Positions 6,643 to 12,982 of a stretch of DNA of 12,982 bases are shown in pieces. The position numbers and the translations under genes are program-made. The notes below the pieces were generated by a model. It was not told the origin of the DNA. It saw only the letters and a list, made by a program, of their open reading frames with translations, and ran no database searches. How positions within the stretch are numbered: the stretch's first letter is position 1; each line of letters opens with the position of its first letter. Source of the stretch: Treponema sp. (lineage in GTDB: Bacteria > Spirochaetota > Spirochaetia > Treponematales > Treponemataceae); NCBI GenBank assembly GCA_017613485.1, contig JAGADS010000216.1, positions 1 to 12,982 on the forward strand, given 5' to 3'.

Positions 6643-8295
6643 ATGGTTAAGAAGGTTTATATTATCGGACACAGAAATCCTGACACTGATGCGATTGTTG
6701 CCGCAACTGCTTATGCTGAATTAAAGCACATGCTCGGAAAAAAAGAATACGTGGCTGTGCGTGCAGGGCATCTTTCGCCGCAGACCGAATATGTGTTCAA
6801 GCGCTTTAACATTGAGCCTCCGAAATACATTTCTGAGCTCAGACCCAAAACCGAATATTACATGAGGGACAGCTTCAGCACGATAGACCAGGGAGCATCG
6901 CTGTGGACTGCAATGGACAAGCTTGTTGAAAGCGGAGAGCCTGTTCTTTCGATTGTAGACGAGGAAGGTCATTACAAGGGCCTTTTGAATTACAATGCCT
7001 TTGCCCTTAATTCCGTCAAGATACTAAATCCAAAACGCAACGACATTTTTACCGCAAGCCTTCATCTTATAGAGCGTACCCTGAATGCAACGCCTGTAGT
7101 CGAGTTTAATCCTGATGAGAAATTCAACTGCTCCATTATGGTCGGTGATGATGATGTGGAGACTTTCCGCCTGCTTCTTGAGGAGCATAGATCAGAGAAT
7201 ATAATCGTAATCACAGGTGACCGACAGGATATTCAGAAACTGTGCATTGAATTCGGTGTGCGTGCCCTGATCATCACAAAGGACTATATTCTTCCCAAGG
7301 AACTTCATGAGCTTGCAAAAGAGAAAAAGGTTTCCGTTCTTGTGGGACATGACTCAACAATGACGACTGCCATGCTTATCGAGTATTCTGCACCTGTAAT
7401 TGATATGGCGGACAAGACCATTCAGCCGGTACATGCAGAGGACACTGTTCAGAAAATACGTCCCCTTCTTGCACAAAGCCCAAACCGATGCCTGCCTGTA
7501 GTTGATGATGACGACAAGGTGATCGGCATAATCTCCGAGACAGACCTTCTTCAGGAGCCGAACATTCAGGTAATACTTGTGGACCACAACGAGCCACATC
7601 AGGCCATCGAGGGAATTGAGCATTACGTTATCCAGGAGATAATTGACCACCACAGGATAAATACATTTACTACACGCTATCCGATTACATTGATCAACAA
7701 GCCGGTTGGTTCAACAAGCACAATCATAAGCAACATGTTCCGCGAGAACCGTCTTCCGATTCCAAAGCATATCGCGGTCCTTCTCTTGTGCGGTATTCTA
7801 AGTGATACGCTGATCCTTCAAAGTGCCACGACAACAGAATACGATGTCCTTACGGCAGAGTACCTCAGCACAATAATTGACGTTGACATTCAGACTCTGG
7901 GCAATGACCTTATACGCTCAGGAAGCCATATCGGTAACAGGACTGCAAAGGAAGTAGTTCATCAGGACATGAAGGATTACAACGAGGGTAAGCTCAAGTA
8001 TACCGTAAGCCAGATAGAGGTTGATTCTACGTCAGAGATTCTTAAGCGCAAGCAGGAATTCCTTGACGAGCTTGAGGCAGCAAGAAAGGCGGCAGGTAAT
8101 CTTTTCAATGCACTTCTTGTAACAGACATTACTCAGCTAAGCTCAATAATGTTCCTTGCAAGTGACCCTGTATTTGAGCAGGTTGTAAATCTGCCTAAGC
8201 AGGACGAGCATGTCTATTACATGCAGAACATCGTTAGCCGTAAGAAGCAGCTTATCCCGCTTTTAACAGATTTGCTTTCGCAGGTTGAGCAATAA
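6643..8295 (+). CDS. ppaC: Family II (Mn/Co-dependent) inorganic pyrophosphatase with CBS-DRTGG-CBS regulatory insert
   Basis: This soluble enzyme hydrolyses pyrophosphate to two phosphates and so pulls biosynthetic reactions forward. The 550-residue protein has the DHH-family metal motifs GHRNPDTDA (9-17), LVDHNE (312-317), DHH (335-337) and SDT (387-389), and the C-terminal substrate-binding SRKKQ (532-536) of family II pyrophosphatases. It is far longer than the plain enzyme (about 310 aa). Residues about 66-305 form an insert with two CBS-like domains (about 70-125 and 255-305) around a DRTGG-like segment. In characterised relatives such inserts bind adenine nucleotides and tune activity to energy state, and the same is inferred here. 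The start is ATG with a good AAGGA Shine-Dalgarno sequence. Its TAA lies 2 bp from the stop of the convergent guaA, with no terminator between. Confidence 0.95.
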   Translation: MVKKVYIIGHRNPDTDAIVAATAYAELKHMLGKKEYVAVRAGHLSPQTEYVFKRFNIEPPKYISELRPKTEYYMRDSFSTIDQGASLWTAMDKLVESGEPVLSIVDEEGHYKGLLNYNAFALNSVKILNPKRNDIFTASLHLIERTLNATPVVEFNPDEKFNCSIMVGDDDVETFRLLLEEHRSENIIVITGDRQDIQKLCIEFGVRALIITKDYILPKELHELAKEKKVSVLVGHDSTMTTAMLIEYSAPVIDMADKTIQPVHAEDTVQKIRPLLAQSPNRCLPVVDDDDKVIGIISETDLLQEPNIQVILVDHNEPHQAIEGIEHYVIQEIIDHHRINTFTTRYPITLINKPVGSTSTIISNMFRENRLPIPKHIAVLLLCGILSDTLILQSATTTEYDVLTAEYLSTIIDVDIQTLGNDLIRSGSHIGNRTAKEVVHQDMKDYNEGKLKYTVSQIEVDSTSEILKRKQEFLDELEAARKAAGNLFNALLVTDITQLSSIMFLASDPVFEQVVNLPKQDEHVYYMQNIVSRKKQLIPLLTDLLSQVEQ

Positions 8296-8297
8296 TA

Positions 8298-10181
8298 CTA
8301 CTCCCAGCCGAATGTTGCCGGGGGTTTGTTGGTCAGGTCAAAGAATATTGCGTCAACGTAAGGAAGTGCTGCAATTTCCTTTACGATAGGCATCAGCTCT
8401 TCTTTTGGTATCTGTGCAAAACGTGCGGTCATTACATCCTCAGAACAAAGCGGTCTTAATACAAGGCTGCAATGATCTTTTGACGATGCATACGGAAGTG
8501 TAATTGTAAGGTGCTGGAAAATCTTTTCGTACCATCCGTTCTTGTGGAGGGCTGTAAGCATGATGTTGTCCGCTTCCCTAAGCTGATCAAGACGGGCTTT
8601 GTCACAATATCCTTCCTGAAGCTTCATGTCACTGATTTTTACATCCGGGTTCTGGTACAGCCTGATTATTGCCCTGTTTATGTAGGTTGATGCGTTTGTG
8701 ATTGCAGATGCGGCCTGCTCCAGCTTTTGCCATTTGTCAGGAACATGATGGAACCCGTTACCCTCTTCCTTGAATGTCAGGACCGACGGGAAACGGTATG
8801 TGCGGTAATCCCCCTGAACACCAACCGAGCGCACTGGAAGAACCGAAAGCTTTAATGTCTCCCTGCATTTTTCGCAGAACATGTCCAGTGTAATGCCTTG
8901 TATTTCCTTCTGTGCCTTTTCATAATCAGATTTATCCTGCTCTGTCATTGTGCCGTCTGAGCACAGGACATTAATGCTTAAGCCTGGACCCGGGAACGGA
9001 TGACGCATTACAAGATCATCCTCAAGTCCGATTTTTTTACCGATTCTGCGAACCTCATCCTTGTACAGGTCTTTTAATGGCTCAATGATAAGTCCCTTTT
9101 CAATCAGTTTTTGTATTCCGTCAACGCGGTTATGGTGTGTCTTTATTACCTTGGAATTTTTTGTTCCGCCACTTTCGATGATGTCCGGGTATAGGGTTCC
9201 CTGTGCAAGCATCCATTTCTCAGGATCAAGTTTCTGTTTCTCTACGACCTCATTTCTTACGGTGATGAAATTCTCTCCTACAGCCATGCGTTTTTTCTGG
9301 GGGTCTGTAAGATGGTAGACTGCCTTAAGGAATGATTCGGATGCATCCTCGGTGATGAAATTGTTGAAGCCGTGTGAGTGATATGCCTTTGCAACATTGG
9401 CACTTTCGTTTTTCCTCATAAAGCCGTTGTCTATGTGCAGGCCCAAAACCCTTTCCTGTCCCAGAGCCTTGTTCAAGAGTGCGAAAGCCACAGTTGAGTC
9501 TACACCTCCGCTTAAGAATAGGAGCACGTTTCTGTCTTTTGCCTGGTCACGTATGCTTTCCATTATATGATTAAGGACTGCATCTTCATCCCAGTTTTTC
9601 TCCATACCACAGATGTTGCCTGCAAAGTTCTGGAATATTGTGTTGCCCTCAAGGGTGTCCTTTACCTCGCAATGGCACTGAAGGCTGAATCTTTTTTTCT
9701 CCAGGTTCTGAATTGCGGCATAGGGACAGTCTTTTGTAGTTCCTATTACCTCAAATCCATCCGGCATTACTGATATACCGTCCTGATGGCTCATCCATAC
9801 CTGTGTGGAATCGCTTACGTTTTTTAAAAGTGGGGATTCTTTTCCTGCCTCGGTTTTATTAAGCTGGGCAAATCCGAATTCACCGATTTCCGCCTTTTCA
9901 ACTTTACCGCCGTAATTTGTTGCCATTATATGATGTCCGTAGCACAGTCCAAGAACCGGAACATCAAGCTCCAGGTTTTTCTCATTGAATTCCGGGATAT
10001 TCGACTCGTAAACAGATGAGGGACCTCCGCTGAGGATGATACCCTTTACATTTTCCATTTTGCTTACGTCCGCAGAAGGCAGTGCAATCTCAGAGTAATA
10101 GCCCATCATGCGAAGTCTTTTTGCAATAAGGTGTGCATATTGTGAACCGAAATCCAAAACTACAATCTTGCTGTCTGTCAT
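8298..10181 (-). CDS. guaA: GMP synthase (glutamine-hydrolysing), long eukaryote-like form
   Basis: This enzyme converts XMP, glutamine and ATP to GMP, AMP and pyrophosphate, the last step of guanylate synthesis. Domains in order: class I glutamine amidotransferase with nucleophile C80 in GLCYGHH and the catalytic pair H170/E172 in QCHCEV (most family members have Pro between them; here Cys); ATP-pyrophosphatase domain with P-loop LSGGVDS (223-229); then the dimerisation region with HPFPGPGL and VGVQGDYR and the C-terminal KPPATFGWE. At 627 aa it is about 100 residues longer than the common bacterial enzyme. The extra length lies in the C-terminal part, where the sequence resembles vertebrate-type GMPS (LPVRSVGVQGDYRTY; a stretch around QLREADNIMLTALHKNGW). 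AGGGG (10192-10188) lies 6 nt before the ATG. Its pyrophosphate product is the substrate of the convergent neighbour. Confidence 0.95.
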   Translation of the reverse strand: MTDSKIVVLDFGSQYAHLIAKRLRMMGYYSEIALPSADVSKMENVKGIILSGGPSSVYESNIPEFNEKNLELDVPVLGLCYGHHIMATNYGGKVEKAEIGEFGFAQLNKTEAGKESPLLKNVSDSTQVWMSHQDGISVMPDGFEVIGTTKDCPYAAIQNLEKKRFSLQCHCEVKDTLEGNTIFQNFAGNICGMEKNWDEDAVLNHIMESIRDQAKDRNVLLFLSGGVDSTVAFALLNKALGQERVLGLHIDNGFMRKNESANVAKAYHSHGFNNFITEDASESFLKAVYHLTDPQKKRMAVGENFITVRNEVVEKQKLDPEKWMLAQGTLYPDIIESGGTKNSKVIKTHHNRVDGIQKLIEKGLIIEPLKDLYKDEVRRIGKKIGLEDDLVMRHPFPGPGLSINVLCSDGTMTEQDKSDYEKAQKEIQGITLDMFCEKCRETLKLSVLPVRSVGVQGDYRTYRFPSVLTFKEEGNGFHHVPDKWQKLEQAASAITNASTYINRAIIRLYQNPDVKISDMKLQEGYCDKARLDQLREADNIMLTALHKNGWYEKIFQHLTITLPYASSKDHCSLVLRPLCSEDVMTARFAQIPKEELMPIVKEIAALPYVDAIFFDLTNKPPATFGWE

Positions 10182-10206
10182 ATAAAACCCCTGTGGAAGA
10201 AAATAT

Positions 10207-10230
10207 TACTATAATATAATTGTTATAGTA
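10207..10230. repeat. AT-rich inverted repeat in the guaA promoter region
   Basis: TACTATAA (10207-10214) and TTATAGTA (10223-10230) are perfect 8-bp inverted repeats separated by 8 nt, centred about 37 nt upstream of the guaA ATG. The half-site shares TACTAT/ATAGTA with the palindrome at 1380-1397. It could be an operator, or symmetric -10 DNA: TACTAT reads on the minus strand from 10230 to 10225 without a convincing -35 partner. Confidence 0.4.
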
Positions 10231-10261
10231 TATATGATTGTTGATTAAAAGAAAAGACCCG

Positions 10262-10290
10262 AAAAAAAAAGCACCCAGAAAACTGAGTGC
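10262..10290 (-). terminator. Intrinsic terminator on the minus strand, 80 bp upstream of guaA
   Basis: Read on the minus strand, GCACTCAG (10290-10283), a TTTT loop and CTGGGTGC (10278-10271) form an 8-bp stem with one G.T pair, followed by nine Ts (10270-10262). This is a textbook rho-independent terminator. There is no protein-coding gene on the minus strand just upstream of it, so it must end a short RNA or act as an attenuator in a longer guaA leader. Confidence 0.7.
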
Positions 10291-10310
10291 CTCTTGAAAA
10301 AGAGTTTTTT
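10291..10310 (+). terminator. Small hairpin with T6, terminator-like on the plus strand
   Basis: CTCTT (10291-10295), loop GAAA and AAGAG (10300-10304) are followed by six Ts (10305-10310). It abuts the minus-strand terminator, so the pair would be bidirectional. No plus-strand gene precedes it. Within the minus-strand RNA it is simply a second hairpin next to the terminator. Confidence 0.4.
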
Positions 10311-10447
10311 AACTGGTTATTTTGTCTTGTAATACCCTCCGATGTTCCTCTGTGCGAAGAACGGTATTACACCCCATCCGATGGCTTGTGCCGTCTTTCT
10401 CTTTCCCTAATATATGTTATCTCTCTCTCACTTTATATGATAACCAG

Positions 10448-10476
10448 ATAGTAACATAGGATCAGTGGTACCGCAA
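10448..10476 (-). promoter_or_regulatory. Putative promoter for the minus-strand structured RNA
   Basis: On the minus strand TTGCGG (10476-10471) and TACTAT (10453-10448) are 17 nt apart. Matches to consensus are partial (3 of 6 and 4 of 6). Transcription would start near 10441. The box overlaps CTGGTTAT/ATAACCAG inverted repeats (10313-10320 with 10440-10447) that bracket the structured region. Confidence 0.35.
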
Positions 10477-10487
10477 CTTTGAAAAAT

Positions 10488-10526
10488 TACCATAGATATG
10501 GTATATTTGACCCCTAAACATGGTAT
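10488..10526. promoter_or_regulatory. Candidate operator: TACCATA-GA-TATGGTA plus a repeated ATGGTAT box
   Basis: A 7-bp inverted repeat, TACCATA (10488-10494), GA, TATGGTA (10497-10503), is followed by a second ATGGTAT at 10520-10526. The two ATGGTAT copies (10498-10504 and 10520-10526) start 22 bp apart, about two helical turns, so they lie on the same DNA face. The cluster sits between the divergent promoters of the structured RNA and the sensor gene, as a binding site for a shared regulator would. Confidence 0.4.
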
Positions 10527-10556
10527 TTTTCCCTTTTCTTTTTCCTTTTTTCGGGT

Positions 10557-10562
10557 TATAAT
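10557..10562 (+). promoter_or_regulatory. Perfect TATAAT -10 box placing the start at or near the sensor ATG
   Basis: TATAAT (10557-10562) ends 6 nt before the ATG at 10569, so a normal initiation distance puts +1 on or next to the A of the start codon. There is no Shine-Dalgarno sequence. The -35 region is a homopyrimidine tract with no consensus hexamer, which suggests activator dependence or a weak promoter. Confidence 0.5.
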
Positions 10563-10568
10563 GTTTCT

Positions 10569-12982
10569 ATGGCTAGAAAACGACTGTTTGCAATTTTTTT
10601 GCTCTTTTTATGTACATTCTCCCTGTTTTCCGAGAAAAAATACATTAAAAATCCGGTAAAAGAGTTTGAAATTGAGGATTCTAAGGAAAATAGGAGCAAG
10701 AGCATTCCCCTTACTGTATCATATTACAATGATGAGACGGCAGAAATGGATTGTGGAGACCTGGATAAAGTTGAGTTTACAAATACCGCGCAGGTTTTTA
10801 ATCCCGGTTTTTTCAAGGGAGTCTTGTGGTGCGACATAACTTTTGTTGATACCCAGTCTGATGGAGGAAATGACCTTTACCTGTACTTGGGAAACCGCCA
10901 TATTGATCTTGCAGAGGCATACACTCTAAGCTCCAGCGGATGGACTTTAATCGGATGGACAGGACGCAGCATTAAACGCGAGCAGATGTCTGTTCCCTCA
11001 TGGAAGCTGATTATTCCGATTGATTCAACCGAGCTTGACAGGAATATCTATCATCACCTGAGGGTAAAGCATTTGCGTGTAAAAATCGTATCTAACCTGG
11101 GTATTCCGATTGACTTGAGGCTTTTGTCAAAAGGGGAATTCTATAATCAGTCAATGGTCAATTCTGCAATGAGCCTTACACTTGAAGTTATATGTCTTTT
11201 GATTACAATAATCCTTTTTGTATGCGGATGTTTTTTCAGGGATTATATTTACAGGCTTATAGCAATTGCATCACTTTTTCTTCTTCTCTTGATTCTTCAG
11301 CTTAAGGGAATCGGGCCTGTCTATCTATGGAATTGGCTTGCTTTGATGAGTAATTCATCGAGGCTTGTGTATCTGTTTTCGACATGCTTTTTTATTTTTT
11401 CAATATTAGTCCTTAAGGGAATATTTGTGGAGGCAAATGTCAGGACAAGGGGAAACATTCTTATGTACGTCATAACCGGAATAATCACAGCCTGCTGTCT
11501 TTTTTCGTTATTCTTAAAATCACCTTTTGCGGCTTTCATCGTTTACGGCATCGGTTTGATTGTCTGCTGCATACTTTTTATTTTTTCGATTTTCCTGTAC
11601 AGGGATGTCCGCATTTCTGAGTCATTCAGGATTCTTCGAATATTTGTACCTGTAATGATGATTGTCGCAATTGCATACTCCTACTTTTTGATGCGTCTGT
11701 TTACAAAGAGTGTCACACTGCTTAAAATTGTTGATTATGATTATTTCTATTATGATTTCTGTTACCTGCTTCTGACTTTGCCGGCACTTTATTTTACAGT
11801 AAAAAGATTCGGTCTTAAATTCAGGCACATGGAGAAAAAACTTGCAGAGGCGACACAAAATGAAAATGAATACAACAAAGACAGAAACCTTTTCCACGCA
11901 ATGGTAAGACAGCTTTTGACTTTATCTAATTTAATCCGTGATTCAATTCATCTTCCGCAGCTGAAGACAGAGAATGATTCGGTAAGAGAAATACAGGCAA
12001 TAATAGAGCGATCCTCCGTTCAGATGATAGACTATTTAAATGCAATCATGGTCTTTGGAACAAAAAAGGAACCCGAAAAAACACCGATACTTTTATCTTC
12101 GTTTTTTGACGGATGCTTAAGCGTGATAAATACATCAGCCGCAAGAAAAGGCGTGAAAATCTCTGTCTCAAAATCTCTTGATGATGAATATGCAGTTAGG
12201 GCAAACCGTAATATCCTGGAGATGATCATTAGTCATTTTATGCTGAATATAATCCGAAGCAGTGCAACCAACAGCAATATCGTCTTATCAGTATCACAGA
12301 ATCAGGAAGAGGTTTCATTAAAGACAAAATTTTATGTTAATCCCGGTGATGAAAAATATATGGACTCGATGTTAAATGACAGTCAGGAATTCTTTACATT
12401 GCAGAACAAGGGTAAATCTTTTGAGGATATAGGATTCCGTCTGGTAATCAAGACACTTGAGTTATATGACGGTACATTCAGTTATTCAAAAGACAAAAAA
12501 AGCTACAAGGTTTCCATTACAATGAAATTCCCAGAGGATGGGCAAAGTCTTGAGAAAGCAAGCGGACAGACACTGTTTGATTCCGAAAGCCAGAAGGAAT
12601 TGAATAATTCAACTGACCCTGTTCCTGTTGTTGACAGTATTTTTGCTGATGCGGGAAAAACCATTGTCATTCTGTTTGTGGAAGAAAGTGTCGTAGCAAA
12701 ACGCTTCTGGGAAGATGTATTGAACGGACAGTGCATTGTAAAAACGGCCGCTACAGGAGTTGAGGCCTGGAATTACCTCCACACTCCAGACAACCCCAAA
12801 CCGGATATAATTATCAGTAACTATAATCTTCCCCTCATGAACGGACGTGAGCTTTATCGCAAATGTTCTGATGATGATAATACAAAGGATATTCCTTTTG
12901 TGTTCATACTTTCTCCGGCAGACAGTGATAAAAAAGATGTTCTTATGAGGCGCGGAGTAGTTGACTGCATTGTGACCCCATA
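10569..12982 (+). CDS. 7TMR-DISM hybrid sensor-like protein with degenerate kinase and receiver domains (3' end outside window)
   Basis: The frame stays open for 804 codons to the window edge, so the gene is truncated here by the window. Order: signal peptide (1 to about 21, MARKRLFAIFLLFLCTFSLF); periplasmic domain (about 22-200) resembling 7TMR-DISMED2; about seven membrane segments (about 201-415); coiled coil (about 420-440); DHp-like helices; HATPase-like domain (about 545-655); linker; receiver-like domain (about 700 on). Key residues have changed. The H-box His position reads Arg (R447 in MVRQLL). The N-box Asn is kept (N560), but the G1 box is unrecognisable and the G2 box has one Gly (DIGFRL). 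In the receiver the acidic pair E705/E706 and S782 are kept, but the phospho-acceptor Asp is Asn (N751 in ISNYNLPLMNG) and the conserved Lys is Thr (T803). The role is probably signal sensing by conformation or partner binding rather than phosphotransfer. A catalytic domain beyond the window could change this. Confidence 0.85.
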   Translation, partial: MARKRLFAIFLLFLCTFSLFSEKKYIKNPVKEFEIEDSKENRSKSIPLTVSYYNDETAEMDCGDLDKVEFTNTAQVFNPGFFKGVLWCDITFVDTQSDGGNDLYLYLGNRHIDLAEAYTLSSSGWTLIGWTGRSIKREQMSVPSWKLIIPIDSTELDRNIYHHLRVKHLRVKIVSNLGIPIDLRLLSKGEFYNQSMVNSAMSLTLEVICLLITIILFVCGCFFRDYIYRLIAIASLFLLLLILQLKGIGPVYLWNWLALMSNSSRLVYLFSTCFFIFSILVLKGIFVEANVRTRGNILMYVITGIITACCLFSLFLKSPFAAFIVYGIGLIVCCILFIFSIFLYRDVRISESFRILRIFVPVMMIVAIAYSYFLMRLFTKSVTLLKIVDYDYFYYDFCYLLLTLPALYFTVKRFGLKFRHMEKKLAEATQNENEYNKDRNLFHAMVRQLLTLSNLIRDSIHLPQLKTENDSVREIQAIIERSSVQMIDYLNAIMVFGTKKEPEKTPILLSSFFDGCLSVINTSAARKGVKISVSKSLDDEYAVRANRNILEMIISHFMLNIIRSSATNSNIVLSVSQNQEEVSLKTKFYVNPGDEKYMDSMLNDSQEFFTLQNKGKSFEDIGFRLVIKTLELYDGTFSYSKDKKSYKVSITMKFPEDGQSLEKASGQTLFDSESQKELNNSTDPVPVVDSIFADAGKTIVILFVEESVVAKRFWEDVLNGQCIVKTAATGVEAWNYLHTPDNPKPDIIISNYNLPLMNGRELYRKCSDDDNTKDIPFVFILSPADSDKKDVLMRRGVVDCIVTP

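Larger units (their letters stand above)
10262..10441 (-). ncRNA. Candidate structured small RNA or guaA leader/attenuator (about 180 nt)
   Basis: On the minus strand this region has a possible promoter upstream (see 10448-10476), the intrinsic terminator at its end and a strong internal fold. GTAATACC/GGTATTAC (8 bp, plus-strand positions 10329-10336 and 10363-10370) stacks directly on a 6-bp stem (10344-10349 with 10357-10362, one G.U) capped by a 7-nt loop. A 7-nt bulge reads AUCGGAG. A second CAUCGGA copy lies just 5' of the helix, in a small CCAU-CGG-AUGG hairpin. A purine-rich 5' segment (GGGAAAGAG on the minus strand) could pair with CUCUUUUUC near the end, giving an alternative fold next to the terminator. 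The length resembles 6S RNA, but I cannot match its sequence. Purine, PRPP, TPP and SAM riboswitch consensus elements are not evident. It may be independent, or the terminator may control read-through into guaA. Confidence 0.5.
10182..10568. other. 387-bp divergent intergenic region between guaA and the sensor gene
   Basis: No protein-coding gene was found here. From left to right it holds the guaA Shine-Dalgarno sequence (10188-10192), the AT-rich inverted repeat, tandem terminator hairpins, the structured minus-strand RNA candidate, its promoter, the ATGGTAT boxes, a 27-nt homopyrimidine tract (10526-10552) and the TATAAT box of the sensor gene. Confidence 0.7.

Noticed and set aside
10313..10447. 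CTGGTTAT/ATAACCAG as the closing stem of the minus-strand RNA.
   Set aside because: The 5' half lies mostly upstream of the predicted transcription start near 10441, so it would not be in the RNA. It remains only as DNA symmetry unless the start is mapped further upstream.

Overview
The window looks like a chromosomal segment of a gut or rumen type Treponema, or a closely related spirochaete. The grounds are moderate to low genomic GC with AT-rich intergenic spacers, a 7TMR-DISM type sensory protein of a kind abundant in spirochaetes, a long GMP synthetase, a CBS-containing family II pyrophosphatase, and an exported protein that looks like a beta-barrel. No mobile element, tRNA, rRNA or CRISPR array was seen. 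The genus call is inference, because no rRNA or marker search was possible.

Layout from left to right. A minus-strand exported, probably outer-membrane protein (20-1381) has an 18-bp perfect palindrome over its -10 box and start codon. The next 250 bases hold a possible 48-codon minus-strand ORF and the deaD promoter. A DEAD-box RNA helicase with a DbpA-type RNA-binding domain follows (1635-3617, +). Then comes the acetohydroxyacid synthase large subunit ilvB (3671-5413, +), followed 4 bp later by an unrecognised membrane-anchored protein (5418-6419) where ilvN might be expected. A GC-rich, strongly self-complementary element ending in a T tract (6474-6569) separates this pair from the CBS/DRTGG family II pyrophosphatase gene (6643-8295, +). 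That gene converges, with 2 bp between stop codons, on a 627-residue eukaryote-like GMP synthetase gene guaA (8298-10181, -). The 387-bp divergent region upstream of guaA contains a candidate minus-strand structured RNA of about 180 nt with its own promoter and intrinsic terminator, an AT-rich inverted repeat, and repeated ATGGTAT boxes. The last gene (10569 to beyond the window end, +) encodes a hybrid sensor-like protein whose phospho-acceptor residues and ATP-binding glycines are largely replaced.

The housekeeping theme is nucleotide and phosphate metabolism (GuaA releases pyrophosphate, and the adjacent convergent gene encodes an adenylate-sensing class of pyrophosphatase), branched-chain amino acid synthesis, and RNA remodelling. 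Four genes (the exported protein, deaD, ilvB and the sensor) lack a Shine-Dalgarno sequence and have a -10-like box only 6-12 nt from the start codon. This suggests leaderless or nearly leaderless mRNAs. The pyrophosphatase and guaA genes have clear Shine-Dalgarno sequences. The most interesting items are the two unexplained structured RNA candidates, the leaderless promoter pattern, and the degenerate hybrid sensor.
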